Below are positions 35,842 to 44,425 of a DNA stretch of 64,000 bases, piece by piece. The translations under genes and the position numbers were made by a program. Origin of the DNA: Sediminicola sp040566555 (lineage in GTDB: Bacteria; Bacteroidota; Bacteroidia; Flavobacteriales; Flavobacteriaceae); NCBI RefSeq assembly GCF_040566555.1, contig NZ_JBEWYP010000003.1:186001-250000 (forward strand), given 5' to 3'. Position 1 is the first letter of the stretch. Each line of letters opens with the position of its first letter. Below the pieces are notes generated by a model that was not told where the DNA came from, made no database searches, and worked only from the letters and a program-made list of their open reading frames with translations.

Positions 35842-36933
35842 ATGAAAATATCAATTAAAATACTTGCCTTATTTAGTATCCTATTTTTAGCCATATCCTG
35901 TGGGAATGCAGAGGATGATGTAAACTTCAATGTAAATAATGATGGGGAACTGGGTAAGGGTAAACCCGTGGATGAATGCCTCAACCTTGGCGAAAATCAG
36001 CTTATTCTATCCATACAGGAGCAATATACTACCCTTCCAGGGAAAGTATCCATTTTCTTTAAAGTCTCTGACAGTGATGGATCTCCAGTATCTGGATTAA
36101 CGGCAGACAAGTTTACCATCTATGAACAAGGAAGAAATGACGCTTGTTTTAATACCATTTCTACATCCGAATCTTTTGCCCGAATTTCACCGAATTCTCA
36201 AATTTTCAAGAACAATACCCTATTGGTGTTGGATTTGAGCAACAGTGTTTTGAGCAGCAGTTTAACAGAATTGAAAACGGCCTCTACTAGTTTTGTGAAT
36301 AATGTAATGCCCGACCCAGCCAATCAATCTGTGAAAATGGCTATCTATTGGTTTGATGGGGAGAACAAGTTACACTTGTTGAATCCTTTGACGGCTTCTA
36401 AAGCAGAATTATTGAATTCTATTGATGGAATTACCCAAGATATTAGTAATGACCCTTCCACAGATCTTTACGGTGCGGTTATTAAAGCTACTGATATTGC
36501 CACAGATCTATTGAACAAGAGCACTCAAAATAATAATATCGGAGCTGCTTCTGTGGTTATTTTTACCGATGGAACTGATCAGGCTTCTAGATATACTGAA
36601 GCTGCGGCTTTAAAGAAGGTAAGGGAAGCAAATGCCAACATTAGTTTCTATTCCATTGGATTAGGTGCGGAAATAGATACCGAGGTTCTTAAAAAGATAG
36701 GGAAGACATTTAGCGTATTTGCTGGCAACAAAGCCGAATTGGAAAATACTTTTAATGCTATTTCAGAAAGGGTTTCCGAAAGAGCCAATAGCTTCTACCT
36801 TTTTGAGTATTGTACTCCAAAGAGAGACGGAAGTGGTGAAAACAATCTTGCCATCCAAGTGAGATCAGGAAACAAACAAGGTGCTGTACAGACCAAATTC
36901 AACGCCAAAGGTTTTACAGGAGGTTGTAAATAA
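35842..36933 (+). CDS. von Willebrand factor A domain lipoprotein
   Basis: The 363-residue protein has a lipoprotein signal with Cys20 (LFLAISC). An Ig-like strand region follows (about residues 50-110), then a VWA domain with a MIDAS motif LVLDLSNSV (Asp131, Ser133, Ser135) and the later TDGTDQAS Asp. VWA domains bind metal and partner proteins; no catalytic domain is present. It is likely displayed on the outer membrane or cell surface. It is transcribed alone, from a TAnnTTTG promoter to the terminator at 36961. Confidence 0.88.
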   Translation: MKISIKILALFSILFLAISCGNAEDDVNFNVNNDGELGKGKPVDECLNLGENQLILSIQEQYTTLPGKVSIFFKVSDSDGSPVSGLTADKFTIYEQGRNDACFNTISTSESFARISPNSQIFKNNTLLVLDLSNSVLSSSLTELKTASTSFVNNVMPDPANQSVKMAIYWFDGENKLHLLNPLTASKAELLNSIDGITQDISNDPSTDLYGAVIKATDIATDLLNKSTQNNNIGAASVVIFTDGTDQASRYTEAAALKKVREANANISFYSIGLGAEIDTEVLKKIGKTFSVFAGNKAELENTFNAISERVSERANSFYLFEYCTPKRDGSGENNLAIQVRSGNKQGAVQTKFNAKGFTGGCK

Positions 36934-36960
36934 AGGTCCTAAATTATAAGTTATAAAAAA

Positions 36961-36983
36961 GGGAACATCTTACTGATGTTCCC
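36961..36983 (+). terminator. terminator after the VWA lipoprotein gene
   Basis: GGGAACATC-TTACT-GATGTTCCC has a 9-bp perfect stem followed by six T, 28 nt past the stop codon. Confidence 0.92.
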
Positions 36984-37101
36984 TTTTTTGTTTTCATGAT
37001 AATAGTGGCTTCGGTAGGGTTTTTGGTCCCTCAGTTGTTTTAATTGTATAACAACAACCTACATCCTAAAAATAATTTTCACTATCTAAAACATTAAAAT
37101 C

Positions 37102-37269
37102 ATGGATGTTATCAACGAAATTATTCAAGAAAGCCCAATCGGCCAATGGACCTTAGCCTATAAAAGTGCCGTACTACTATTGTTTTCAAGCATTGTAATT
37201 ACCCTGTTCTGCATGTTAATTCTTTTGCTGATATACGGTCCATATATGACCATTCAATATGGTTATTAG
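37102..37269 (+). CDS. 55-residue single-span membrane protein
   Basis: An ATG-to-TAG frame of 55 codons begins at 37102. It encodes an amphipathic N-terminus (MDVINEIIQESPIGQW) and one long hydrophobic helix (about residues 22-46, rich in Leu/Ile/Val), then a short Tyr-rich tail (PYMTIQYGY). The gene follows the VWA terminator by about 120 bp and its stop is 1 bp from the stop of the convergent peptidase gene. The protein-like composition and exact packing against the neighbour support a real small membrane protein. Function unknown. Confidence 0.6.
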   Translation: MDVINEIIQESPIGQWTLAYKSAVLLLFSSIVITLFCMLILLLIYGPYMTIQYGY

Positions 37270-37270
37270 T

Positions 37271-38743
37271 TTATTTCTTTAAGATCAAGGCATTTTTAAA
37301 ATTGCTTTTGTCACCATTTAGACGGATAAGGAAACCATTGACCACGGCATATTCAATCTTATTGTCCTTTTCCAAAACAAAGATAGGATTCATTCCTGCA
37401 CGTAGATTAAGCACAGGAGCCTTAAAATCCTTGCCTACTATTTGAATTGGTAAATTGGTATCCTTCTTGCCAGCTGGTAAGCTTTCCAATCTCACATAGG
37501 TATATCCTTGTTTTAAATATTTCAATACCTCAGATTCCTTAAGGGATTCCATGGATTTAAAGATTTCGGGATGAACTTTGCCGCCTTTTATGGTATATCC
37601 ATTGGCATCCAAGGTTTCGTATCCATAAAATGTAGAAAGGTCGCCTTGATCGGCTACAGTGCTATTGTAATAGAATTTGGAATGGTCTGCATTATCCACT
37701 TCGGAACGGTGAATTCCCAAATCTAATTTGTAATCCTTGCCCAAAAGGTTGTAGGTAAGTCCTTCTATCTTTAGATCGAATAACATTCTGTCATTTTCAG
37801 GGATTTTCTCGTAATCTTCTAAAGGAATATTTTTATAGTTCTCCTTGGCAATGGTATAAATGGCAGATAAAATGGAAACATAATTCAGTTTACGAATCTC
37901 CTGTTTTTCCGGATCCCCTGCATAACCTCCAGATTCGATAAGGATGGCACTTGTGCCCCATTTTTGTATGTTGTCACCGAACGCTCTAGGTTCAAAATCG
38001 TCATTATAGCGTCCTACCTGTCCAGGAGCATACTTTTGGATGATGCTGTTCATGAAAACGATCACTTTCATGGCATTGCCCCTAACTTCATTAATATCTT
38101 TTTCATAGTTATATGCTGGTGCCAAATACGATATAGTAGCAGGTTTTTCGGTACGTTCCGCATTGTAATAGGTGCTTTGATCATGGAGGTTAAATCCAAA
38201 ATCGGCGTCTAGGGAATCCCTTACCATTTTAAGGGTTCTTCCTTCAGGGGATTGCAACATAAGCGCATCCCTATTGATATCTATACCCAACCTGTTTCTT
38301 CGGGTATAGGCCTCTGCTCCATCCGGATTAAGCATCGGTAAAAAATGCAAGGTGATATTGGACAAAATAGCTTCCTTTTCAGCTATGAAAGTATCCCCGT
38401 TTAAGAAGTTGATGATATCAAAGATAGCTTGGGTAGCTGTTGGCTCATCTCCATGCATTTGAGACCAAAGAAATACACTGGTTGGACCAGATCCAATGCT
38501 TATCAGGGACAAGTCTCTCCCTTCTATGGATTTCCCCACCACTTTCACCGTATATTTTGGGTCCGACTTTAATCGATTGATCAAGGGTTGAAGTTCTTTA
38601 TGCTTTATCCTCCTCTTATCCAGGGAAGGCTCCTTGAATTGATCATAACTTTCATATAAGGCAGCTGTAATATCATTTTCTTGTGCCGAACTATCGGCCG
38701 CGATTAGGAAAAGACATAGAAAAATTACCAATTTCATTTTCAT
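37271..38743 (-). CDS. M14-family zinc carboxypeptidase, exported
   Basis: The 490-residue protein has a cleavable signal peptide (VIFLCLFLIAADSSAQ). The M14 zinc ligands are HxxE in SQMHGDEPTATQ and a later His in NLHDQS. NPDGAEAYTRRNRLGIDINRD is the substrate-binding Arg segment and ILIESGGYAGD provides the catalytic Glu. It removes C-terminal residues from peptides, or cleaves murein peptides, in the periplasm. It is followed by a beta-rich C-terminal domain. It starts 6 bp after a peptidoglycan amidase gene, suggesting a shared role in cell-wall or peptide turnover. Confidence 0.9.
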   Translation of the reverse strand: MKMKLVIFLCLFLIAADSSAQENDITAALYESYDQFKEPSLDKRRIKHKELQPLINRLKSDPKYTVKVVGKSIEGRDLSLISIGSGPTSVFLWSQMHGDEPTATQAIFDIINFLNGDTFIAEKEAILSNITLHFLPMLNPDGAEAYTRRNRLGIDINRDALMLQSPEGRTLKMVRDSLDADFGFNLHDQSTYYNAERTEKPATISYLAPAYNYEKDINEVRGNAMKVIVFMNSIIQKYAPGQVGRYNDDFEPRAFGDNIQKWGTSAILIESGGYAGDPEKQEIRKLNYVSILSAIYTIAKENYKNIPLEDYEKIPENDRMLFDLKIEGLTYNLLGKDYKLDLGIHRSEVDNADHSKFYYNSTVADQGDLSTFYGYETLDANGYTIKGGKVHPEIFKSMESLKESEVLKYLKQGYTYVRLESLPAGKKDTNLPIQIVGKDFKAPVLNLRAGMNPIFVLEKDNKIEYAVVNGFLIRLNGDKSNFKNALILKK

Positions 38744-38749
38744 GCTAGT

Positions 38750-39406
38750 TTATTTTTGAGGTGTGGGTTTAAATTCTAATTTTTTTGTGGCCTTTTTTAC
38801 TCGTTTTAAAAACCGACGTCCTGGATCTTCTTTTTCGGTTCTATAAGAGTCGTCCACTTCCAACCAATAAGGATGCCCTACAAAGTTGGTGTACTCATAA
38901 TGCCCAATAAGATATTCTATATCGTATTTGGATTTTAAATATTTCACGAGCCAAATATTTGATCGTCGTTGTGCCCTGGTCAGCTTCTTATCGTCAAGGC
39001 CACCGACATTTTCAATACCGAGAGCCACATGGTTTAAACCTATCACATGTCTTCCCATTAACGTTTCTGGCATCAATCTGTAGATTGTTCCGTCCCTATC
39101 CACTAAAAAATGGGTAGAGACATTAAGGCTGCTTGCGGTTTGTATTTGATCTCTCCAACTCGGTAATTTTGACTTGTAAAACACATCATAAGACGCCTGG
39201 AAGGTAGGAATGGCCGTCCAGTGCAAGACAATCATTTTAGGAGTGATTTTAGCTGAATCGGATTCCAATCCGTAGCGATCGGACATGTATTCCTTGGTGA
39301 GTGCTATCCGTTCTTCATCAAAAATAACGGGTTTGTCAACAATTACTCTTGAAACCGAACACGAAACTAAATTTAGAAGGCAAGCAATGAAAATTACATA
39401 TTTCAA
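38750..39406 (-). CDS. N-acetylmuramoyl-L-alanine amidase (AmpD-like), lipoprotein
   Basis: The 218-residue protein has a lipoprotein signal ending at LVSCS. Its amidase_2 fold shows the zinc His in MIVLHWTAIPTF, the FLVDRDGTIYRLMPE strand and HVIGLNHVALGIENVGG, with a further metal ligand region in YLIGHYEYTNFVGHPYW. It cleaves the bond between N-acetylmuramic acid and L-alanine in peptidoglycan, at the envelope. It is encoded 6 bp upstream of the M14 peptidase and 46 bp after the 3D-domain gene. Confidence 0.88.
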   Translation of the reverse strand: MKYVIFIACLLNLVSCSVSRVIVDKPVIFDEERIALTKEYMSDRYGLESDSAKITPKMIVLHWTAIPTFQASYDVFYKSKLPSWRDQIQTASSLNVSTHFLVDRDGTIYRLMPETLMGRHVIGLNHVALGIENVGGLDDKKLTRAQRRSNIWLVKYLKSKYDIEYLIGHYEYTNFVGHPYWLEVDDSYRTEKEDPGRRFLKRVKKATKKLEFKPTPQK

Positions 39407-39452
39407 TTTTAAATGGTATTTAATTGCGCCTTAAAAGTACAACTTAGGGAGT

Positions 39453-39911
39453 CTAGTCCACAATTAGAATGCTATCTTTTTTAACTACATAATAGAGCTG
39501 TACCTTTTTTCTGCCCCATTCAAAAGCTTTCGCCCTATCTACACCCATATATATGTCGATTTTCTTGCGCCAACGGGTATGCATCTTGTCTTTTACCAAA
39601 TAAATTTGGGAAGAGGTGTCTATCCTTACCATGGTATTGTGTTTTAACCCCATTCGGATCAAGTCTCTTGAAACTGCTATGCATTTCATGCCGGGACGTA
39701 AGGTATCGCCCCATGCTGTAACATTGGAATTAAGTGCGGTGGTCTGTGATGGAATGGAATTATATGCCGTGGCGGTCACTCTAATGGAGTCCCATACCAA
39801 GACCTCGGCATAAACCTTTTTTTTAGGCGTACAAGAGGAAAAATGAAGGGTTAGGACTATAGAGATAGAGGTTATTACAAATAATAATGTTTGTTTGGTA
39901 GTCTTCTGCAT
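39453..39911 (-). CDS. 3D-domain lipoprotein (putative murein-acting)
   Basis: The 152-residue protein has an N-terminal hydrophobic signal ending at SSC. A double-psi beta-barrel 3D domain follows, with the three aspartates in GDTLRPGM, VKDKMH and KIDIYMG; VTATAYNS opens the domain and CIAVSRDLIRMG is the middle strand. 3D domains occur in MltA and resuscitation-promoting or cell-wall proteins. The linked amidase and peptidase genes fit a cell-wall role. The mature enzyme activity is unproven. Confidence 0.85.
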   Translation of the reverse strand: MQKTTKQTLLFVITSISIVLTLHFSSCTPKKKVYAEVLVWDSIRVTATAYNSIPSQTTALNSNVTAWGDTLRPGMKCIAVSRDLIRMGLKHNTMVRIDTSSQIYLVKDKMHTRWRKKIDIYMGVDRAKAFEWGRKKVQLYYVVKKDSILIVD

Positions 39912-39920
39912 ATGATATGA

Positions 39921-40793
39921 TCAGTTGGGCAGGGGAACATAACTTTCGTCATTTTCCATCATTGGAAATGATTTTTTCTCCCAAGCTTTTTTTGCATGCT
40001 CTATCTTTTCCTTATTTGAAGATACAAAGTTCCAATAGATATGTCGTTCTTCGGGTAAGGGTGCTCCCCCAAAAAGCAGAAGATGGGAATTTGGCTTGAT
40101 CAGGGTCTTGCAGGTGTCTTCAACCTTGGACACAAGAATATTTCCTTTACCAACCACTTCTCCGCAAGCCTCAATGCTTCCTTCAACAATGCAAATTCCA
40201 ATTTCTCCCTTTAAATGATCTTTGGTATTGAGTTCAAATTCCGATGTGTTCCTAATTTCTATCATGAATAATGGAGAGTGGACAGGAACGGGTGAGGTTC
40301 TTCCATATCCTTCCCCAGCTATTAATTTGAAATTAGCGCTCCCCTCCTTCCAATGCGGAATTTCGGTTGCTTCTATATGATGAAATTCAGGGATGCAATC
40401 TTCCATGCTTTTTGGCAATGCAATCCAAATTTGATATCCATGAGCGGTGAATGAATATCCATTTCTCAGGTCATTTGGTGTTCTTTCTGTGTGGGACACC
40501 CCTTTGCCAGCTACCATTAAATTTACGGAGCCAGGGGTGATACGCTGACGTGTCCCTATACTATCCTCATGCATTATTTCACCTTCCAGCATATATGTAA
40601 GCGTGGAAAGTCCAATATGCGGATGTTGGTCCACATCCATATATTTGGTAGGCCCCAACTGGGTAGGTCCCATATGGTCTATAAAAACGAAAGGACCTAT
40701 CATCCTTTTTTTGCGAAAAGGAATCAATCTTCCTACTAAAAAATCCCCTATATCCCTACTTCTTTCAGCGATGATTAAACCAAGGGTTGACAT
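39921..40793 (-). CDS. pirin-family cupin protein
   Basis: The 290-residue bicupin has pirin metal ligands in HPHIGLSTLTYMLEGEIMHED and GKGVSHTERTP (two His, one His and one Glu). The second cupin half ends in a standard pirin C-terminal domain (LLFGGAPLPEERHIYWNFVS). Pirins can act as quercetin dioxygenases or redox regulators; the activity here is unknown. Cytosolic. It is 9 bp upstream of the 3D-domain gene, so it heads that transcript. Confidence 0.9.
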   Translation of the reverse strand: MSTLGLIIAERSRDIGDFLVGRLIPFRKKRMIGPFVFIDHMGPTQLGPTKYMDVDQHPHIGLSTLTYMLEGEIMHEDSIGTRQRITPGSVNLMVAGKGVSHTERTPNDLRNGYSFTAHGYQIWIALPKSMEDCIPEFHHIEATEIPHWKEGSANFKLIAGEGYGRTSPVPVHSPLFMIEIRNTSEFELNTKDHLKGEIGICIVEGSIEACGEVVGKGNILVSKVEDTCKTLIKPNSHLLLFGGAPLPEERHIYWNFVSSNKEKIEHAKKAWEKKSFPMMENDESYVPLPN

Positions 40794-40876
40794 AAAAGCA
40801 AATCATTTATTTTATCTAAAGTTACAATAATTCTCAACTAATGATTTATTTTTAAAATTCCTTAATTATTCTTTCC

Positions 40877-42211
40877 ATGAAAGTTTTTAAAAGAATTGTC
40901 ATTGCTCTTATAATCGTTCTAGTAATTGTTGTGGCGTTCAATTACTCTAAACTCAACATCATTTCTGGCTATGCTGCCAAAAATATGGCGTCGAGTGTTT
41001 TTATCGCTGGAAGAACCCCAGCCTCAATTGATAATTACGATAATAACGTTCCCCTTATCAAATTGGCTGAAACCGAGGTAGATCAGAAGAATAAAACCAT
41101 TACTTCCTCTGTTTTTGGGCTAATGGAAAGAAAAGCGGTCTATAGGGAGGGATTAGGGAGCGTCCTTGTACATGGTTCTTATGATTACAGCAAGAAATAT
41201 TTACGTCCTAAACGACATACCTTAGAAAATGACCTTCCATTTCCCTATGGAGATAACGGTAAAAAGGATACGGTGTTTGGCAATGTGGACTATCAAAAAT
41301 TGCAAAAAACCATCAACAATGCCTTTTCAGAGCCTGAGGTGAAAAAAACCAGAACAGTTTTGGTGACTTATAAAAATGAGATCATTGCCGAACAATACGC
41401 AGATGGGTTTTCTCCGGATACCCCAATTCTAGGTTGGTCCATGACCAAAAGCATCCTGGCCACCCTCTACGGAATATTGGAATACCAAGGAAAATTTGAT
41501 CTTAATGACCCAGCTCCCATTGCTAATTGGCATAAGGATGAACGTAAAAACATTACCATAAACCATTTGTTGAGGATGCAAAGTGGTCTGGCTTGGGAAG
41601 AGGATTACACTAAAATTTCTGATGTAACAAAAATGCTGTTTATGTCGTCGGATATGACCCAACCACAACGTTTAAAAAAAGCGATTGCAAAACCAGGGGA
41701 AATCTGGAACTATTCCTCGGGAACATCAAATCTACTGTCAGGATTGTTACATAACTATGTTGGGGAAGGGCAGGCTTATCTCAACTTTCCCTATGCCTCC
41801 CTAATAGACAAAATAGGTATGCATTCCATGGTGATTGAGACGGATATGAACAACAATTTCATAGGGTCGTCCTATGCTTGGGCAAACACAAGGGATTGGG
41901 CAAAATTTGGACTATTATATCTCAATAATGGCCAATGGAATGGAGAACAGCTCTTGTCCGAGAATTGGGTTACCTATGTCACCACCCCAACTGTCAATTC
42001 CGATGGAGTATACGGCGCCCATTTTTGGTTAAACGCTGGAGGCAAGTATCCTGATGTTCCTAGAGATCTATATTCTGCCAACGGCTATGAAGGGCAGTAT
42101 GTTTTTATAATTCCTTCTAAGGAATTGGTAGTTGTCCGCACGGGCTTGGCGGAAGATCCTGTATTTAATGTGAATGATTTTCTATTGGATATTATAAGCG
42201 CCATTGACTAA
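40877..42211 (+). CDS. class C beta-lactamase-fold serine hydrolase
   Basis: The 444-residue protein has an N-terminal membrane segment (about residues 5-22) that acts as anchor or signal. The SxxK nucleophile motif is SMTK (188-191), the second motif is YSS in IWNYSSGTSN, and the C-terminal KTG equivalent is RTG in VVVRTG. A first domain of about 150 residues precedes the catalytic fold. Such proteins are esterases, D-amino-acid peptidases or carboxypeptidases as often as beta-lactamases. Periplasmic. It is divergent from pirin with 83 bp between. Confidence 0.88.
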   Translation: MKVFKRIVIALIIVLVIVVAFNYSKLNIISGYAAKNMASSVFIAGRTPASIDNYDNNVPLIKLAETEVDQKNKTITSSVFGLMERKAVYREGLGSVLVHGSYDYSKKYLRPKRHTLENDLPFPYGDNGKKDTVFGNVDYQKLQKTINNAFSEPEVKKTRTVLVTYKNEIIAEQYADGFSPDTPILGWSMTKSILATLYGILEYQGKFDLNDPAPIANWHKDERKNITINHLLRMQSGLAWEEDYTKISDVTKMLFMSSDMTQPQRLKKAIAKPGEIWNYSSGTSNLLSGLLHNYVGEGQAYLNFPYASLIDKIGMHSMVIETDMNNNFIGSSYAWANTRDWAKFGLLYLNNGQWNGEQLLSENWVTYVTTPTVNSDGVYGAHFWLNAGGKYPDVPRDLYSANGYEGQYVFIIPSKELVVVRTGLAEDPVFNVNDFLLDIISAID

Positions 42212-42291
42212 AGAAAGTGAATGGTATACCTCTTTTGGTATTCATGCAGATGATTTTTAGAAAAACACGATTTTACTAGTCAAAATACTCC

Positions 42292-42723
42292 CTAAACGAG
42301 CCACCCTATAATTTGTTTGCGGACATTGAGCCAAAATAAATAAGAAGCCGGTGATGTTTTATCGGCAGTTTCCGATAATTGAAACAGATTCTGCTCAAAA
42401 GTAAGAATATCTTCCTCATTAATGATACCGTCCGCCAAGTCATGAAAGGCCATGGACCAATCATTGAAATTTCTTTTGGGAATATATCCTTCCCACAATA
42501 GATTCACGTCATAATGCCGTTCATCTTGCTCTATATTTTGGTATAGATTATGTATGTTTTTTGAATCACCCTCAATTATTTGAACAAAAATATCGTTATG
42601 GAACACCAAACAACCCGTTATCCCAAATTTTTGGTTGTTGGTACGTGATGTTTTCAAAATCTCAAATATTTTGATACTATCCGTATCCTTCTTGGCTTTA
42701 GAACAATAGACAAGTTCGAACAT
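42292..42723 (-). CDS. BLUF blue-light photoreceptor (copy 1)
   Basis: A stand-alone BLUF domain of about 143 residues. Numbering from MFELVY, the flavin-reactive residues are all present: Tyr6, Asn30, Gln48, Trp89 and Met91 (in FVQIIEG and NDWSM). BLUF domains bind FAD and switch a hydrogen-bond network in blue light. No effector domain is attached, so signalling must go through a partner. A second copy lies 134 bp upstream with identical spacing of these residues. The Met one codon upstream (42726) is an alternative start. Confidence 0.92.
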   Translation of the reverse strand: MFELVYCSKAKKDTDSIKIFEILKTSRTNNQKFGITGCLVFHNDIFVQIIEGDSKNIHNLYQNIEQDERHYDVNLLWEGYIPKRNFNDWSMAFHDLADGIINEEDILTFEQNLFQLSETADKTSPASYLFWLNVRKQIIGWLV

Positions 42724-42857
42724 CATTGTATTTTTCGTTGAATTATCTTCTTTAACTAAATATGGTACATCAATTAAAATTGAACTCCTTTATTAAGATA
42801 CGGATTTTTTACAAGAATATAGAATAACATCTCACTAAATAAATGATGAAAAACCCA

Positions 42858-43289
42858 TTAAACCAACCAACCCATAACTTGCTTCCTCACATTGAGCCAA
42901 AAAAGGAAAGAGGCAGCTGATGATCTATCAACCAATTCGGAGAGCATAATTAAATTCTGTTCAAAAGTTTGGGTGTCTTGTTGACTTATGTTTTGGTCAT
43001 TTAAATTATGAAATGCCATAGACCAGCTATCAAAACTTCTTTTTTTAATCTCCCCTTCATGTAAAATCACTACTTCCCTATGTCTTTCATCAATGGAAAT
43101 TCTTGCAAAGAGTCCATGAATATCCTCTTTGTTCCCTTCCAATATTTGTACAAATGTGGTTTTATGGAATACTAAACACCCTGTAATATCCAATGCTTTG
43201 TTGGTGGATTGAGCGGTTTTCAAAATATCCAGGATGGCATATTTATCTGTTTTTTTATTGGCTTTGGAGGAATAAACAAGTTCGTACAT
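42858..43289 (-). CDS. BLUF blue-light photoreceptor (copy 2)
   Basis: A 143-residue BLUF protein with MYELVY as start (chosen by alignment with copy 1; a longer frame from 43316 adds a hydrophobic nonapeptide). Tyr6, Asn30, Gln48, Trp89 and Met91 are conserved at the same numbers as in copy 1, and the C-termini both end in the LFWLNVRKQ-x-x-GWLV segment. It is therefore a tandem paralogue of the gene at 42292. Both are short-type BLUF proteins with a C-terminal helical cap and no output domain. Confidence 0.92.
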   Translation of the reverse strand: MYELVYSSKANKKTDKYAILDILKTAQSTNKALDITGCLVFHKTTFVQILEGNKEDIHGLFARISIDERHREVVILHEGEIKKRSFDSWSMAFHNLNDQNISQQDTQTFEQNLIMLSELVDRSSAASFLFWLNVRKQVMGWLV

Positions 43290-43472
43290 AAAAAACGTTA
43301 GGCATAAGGCGGCCAAAACTACAATTATATATTTATTTTCGGACTAGAACCATTTACCAATAGTCCTATTTTTTAAGATGAATTTCCTGTAGGCCACATA
43401 TAAAATTCAAATACATTGTCACATACCTTTTATACGAATAAAACAGGTTTAAGGTTGTTCTGTTTTTAGGTA

Positions 43473-43859
43473 TTAATTTTTGGTGAAATATTTTTTCATG
43501 GGTTGAAAATAATGTTCATCCCACCCTTTAATGTAATGCTCCCCACTCTCGGGAACCTTGGAATGGATAAGTGTGAGCTCGGTATTTCCACCCTTTTCTG
43601 TTAGGACCACTTCAATCTGTGAATCTTCTTCATGAGGTTCAAATTGTGAAGTCCTCCAAGATTGAACAATTCTTTTGTTTTCTTCCAAAACAAGATTTTT
43701 GCCTTGGATATAGCCATCCCATGCCGTAAAAGAGCCTCCAACTTTGTTTGAGGCTATGGCTTCTCCTCCAGTCATCTTTGTATGTCCTTCGCTACTGATC
43801 CAGGTATTGAAAATATCCTTTGCCGGGGCATTTAAGGTTGTTTTGAGTGTAAATTCCAT
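43473..43859 (-). CDS. SRPBCC/AHSA1-family protein
   Basis: The 128-residue protein starts with the Aha1-type strand TLKTTLNAPAKDIFNTWISS, followed by HTKMTGGEAIAS, GGSFTAWDGYIQGKNL and VQSWRTSQFEPHEEDSQIEV. This is the helix-grip fold of START-like proteins, which bind small hydrophobic ligands or Hsp90-like partners. No specific ligand is predictable. Cytosolic. It is separated from the DUF2007 gene by 324 bp that hold one copy of a duplicated hairpin element. Confidence 0.88.
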   Translation of the reverse strand: MEFTLKTTLNAPAKDIFNTWISSEGHTKMTGGEAIASNKVGGSFTAWDGYIQGKNLVLEENKRIVQSWRTSQFEPHEEDSQIEVVLTEKGGNTELTLIHSKVPESGEHYIKGWDEHYFQPMKKYFTKN

Positions 43860-43999
43860 AGTATCTAATTTTAATGAAGATTTCTTAGTAGTTTGAAGTG
43901 AATGTTATATCACGTTCCTTCTTAAATCTAGTGAAATTAGGACAAAGACTGATCAGTGTTAGGTTTAAATTAACGATGGAATAGCAGTCTTTATAACTA

Positions 44000-44160
44000 A
44001 AAAAGTGGTCCCCACCACAAGTAAGGACCACTTCACAACAATATTTTCGAAAACGACTAAAAGGGAATTACATTAGCTGTGTAGATAAGTAATAAAAATT
44101 TTCATTTTCATATAGTGTTCTCGTAAAAAGGGCTTCGTCTTAAAAAGGTGAAGCCTTTTT
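44000..44160 (+). repeat. direct repeat copy A with hairpins (candidate small RNA)
   Basis: This copy and the one at 45110-45275 share two blocks. Block 1 is at 44097-44135 (core TTTCATTTTCATATAGTG, then TTCTCGTAAAA and GGGCTT). Block 2, TTCACAACAATA, is at 44032-44043. Spacing between blocks differs by only 2 nt. A 9-bp stem AAGTGGTCC/GGACCACTT (44003-44033) opens it, and GGCTTC/GAAGCC (44131-44155) with seven T closes it on the plus strand. It fills most of the 324-bp gap after the DUF2007 gene. Confidence 0.7.
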
Positions 44161-44183
44161 TTATGGAGATAACTTTGATGAGC

Positions 44184-44414
44184 TTAGCCTTCTATAAAAC
44201 CTTCTATAATTGGAGTTGCCCTAGGCTTATCGGATTCCAAAATAAAAAGTCTAACTCCCGTATAGGAACCACCACCAAAACCCGAGACGCGGGCAGATTC
44301 ATTTTCGTTCTTGACCAAGGCCCCTATACCCTCTTCCTCCAACAACCCTTTCAAGAGGATAACATCTACCTCACTACCGGTAAAGACACTTACATATTTG
44401 TTTTTTTCTTCCAT
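44184..44414 (-). CDS. DUF2007-domain small protein
   Basis: The 76-residue protein spans the DUF2007 'putative signal transducing protein' fold: KYVSVFTGSEVDVILLKGLL, EEEGIGALVKNE and YTGVRLFILESDKPRATPII. Function is unknown; related domains look like a compact ACT-like alpha/beta unit. It starts 11 bp after the truncated DEAD-type gene, and these two genes form a cassette with a related repeat element on each side. Confidence 0.88.
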   Translation of the reverse strand: MEEKNKYVSVFTGSEVDVILLKGLLEEEGIGALVKNENESARVSGFGGGSYTGVRLFILESDKPRATPIIEGFIEG

Positions 44415-44425
44415 AGGATTCTATT

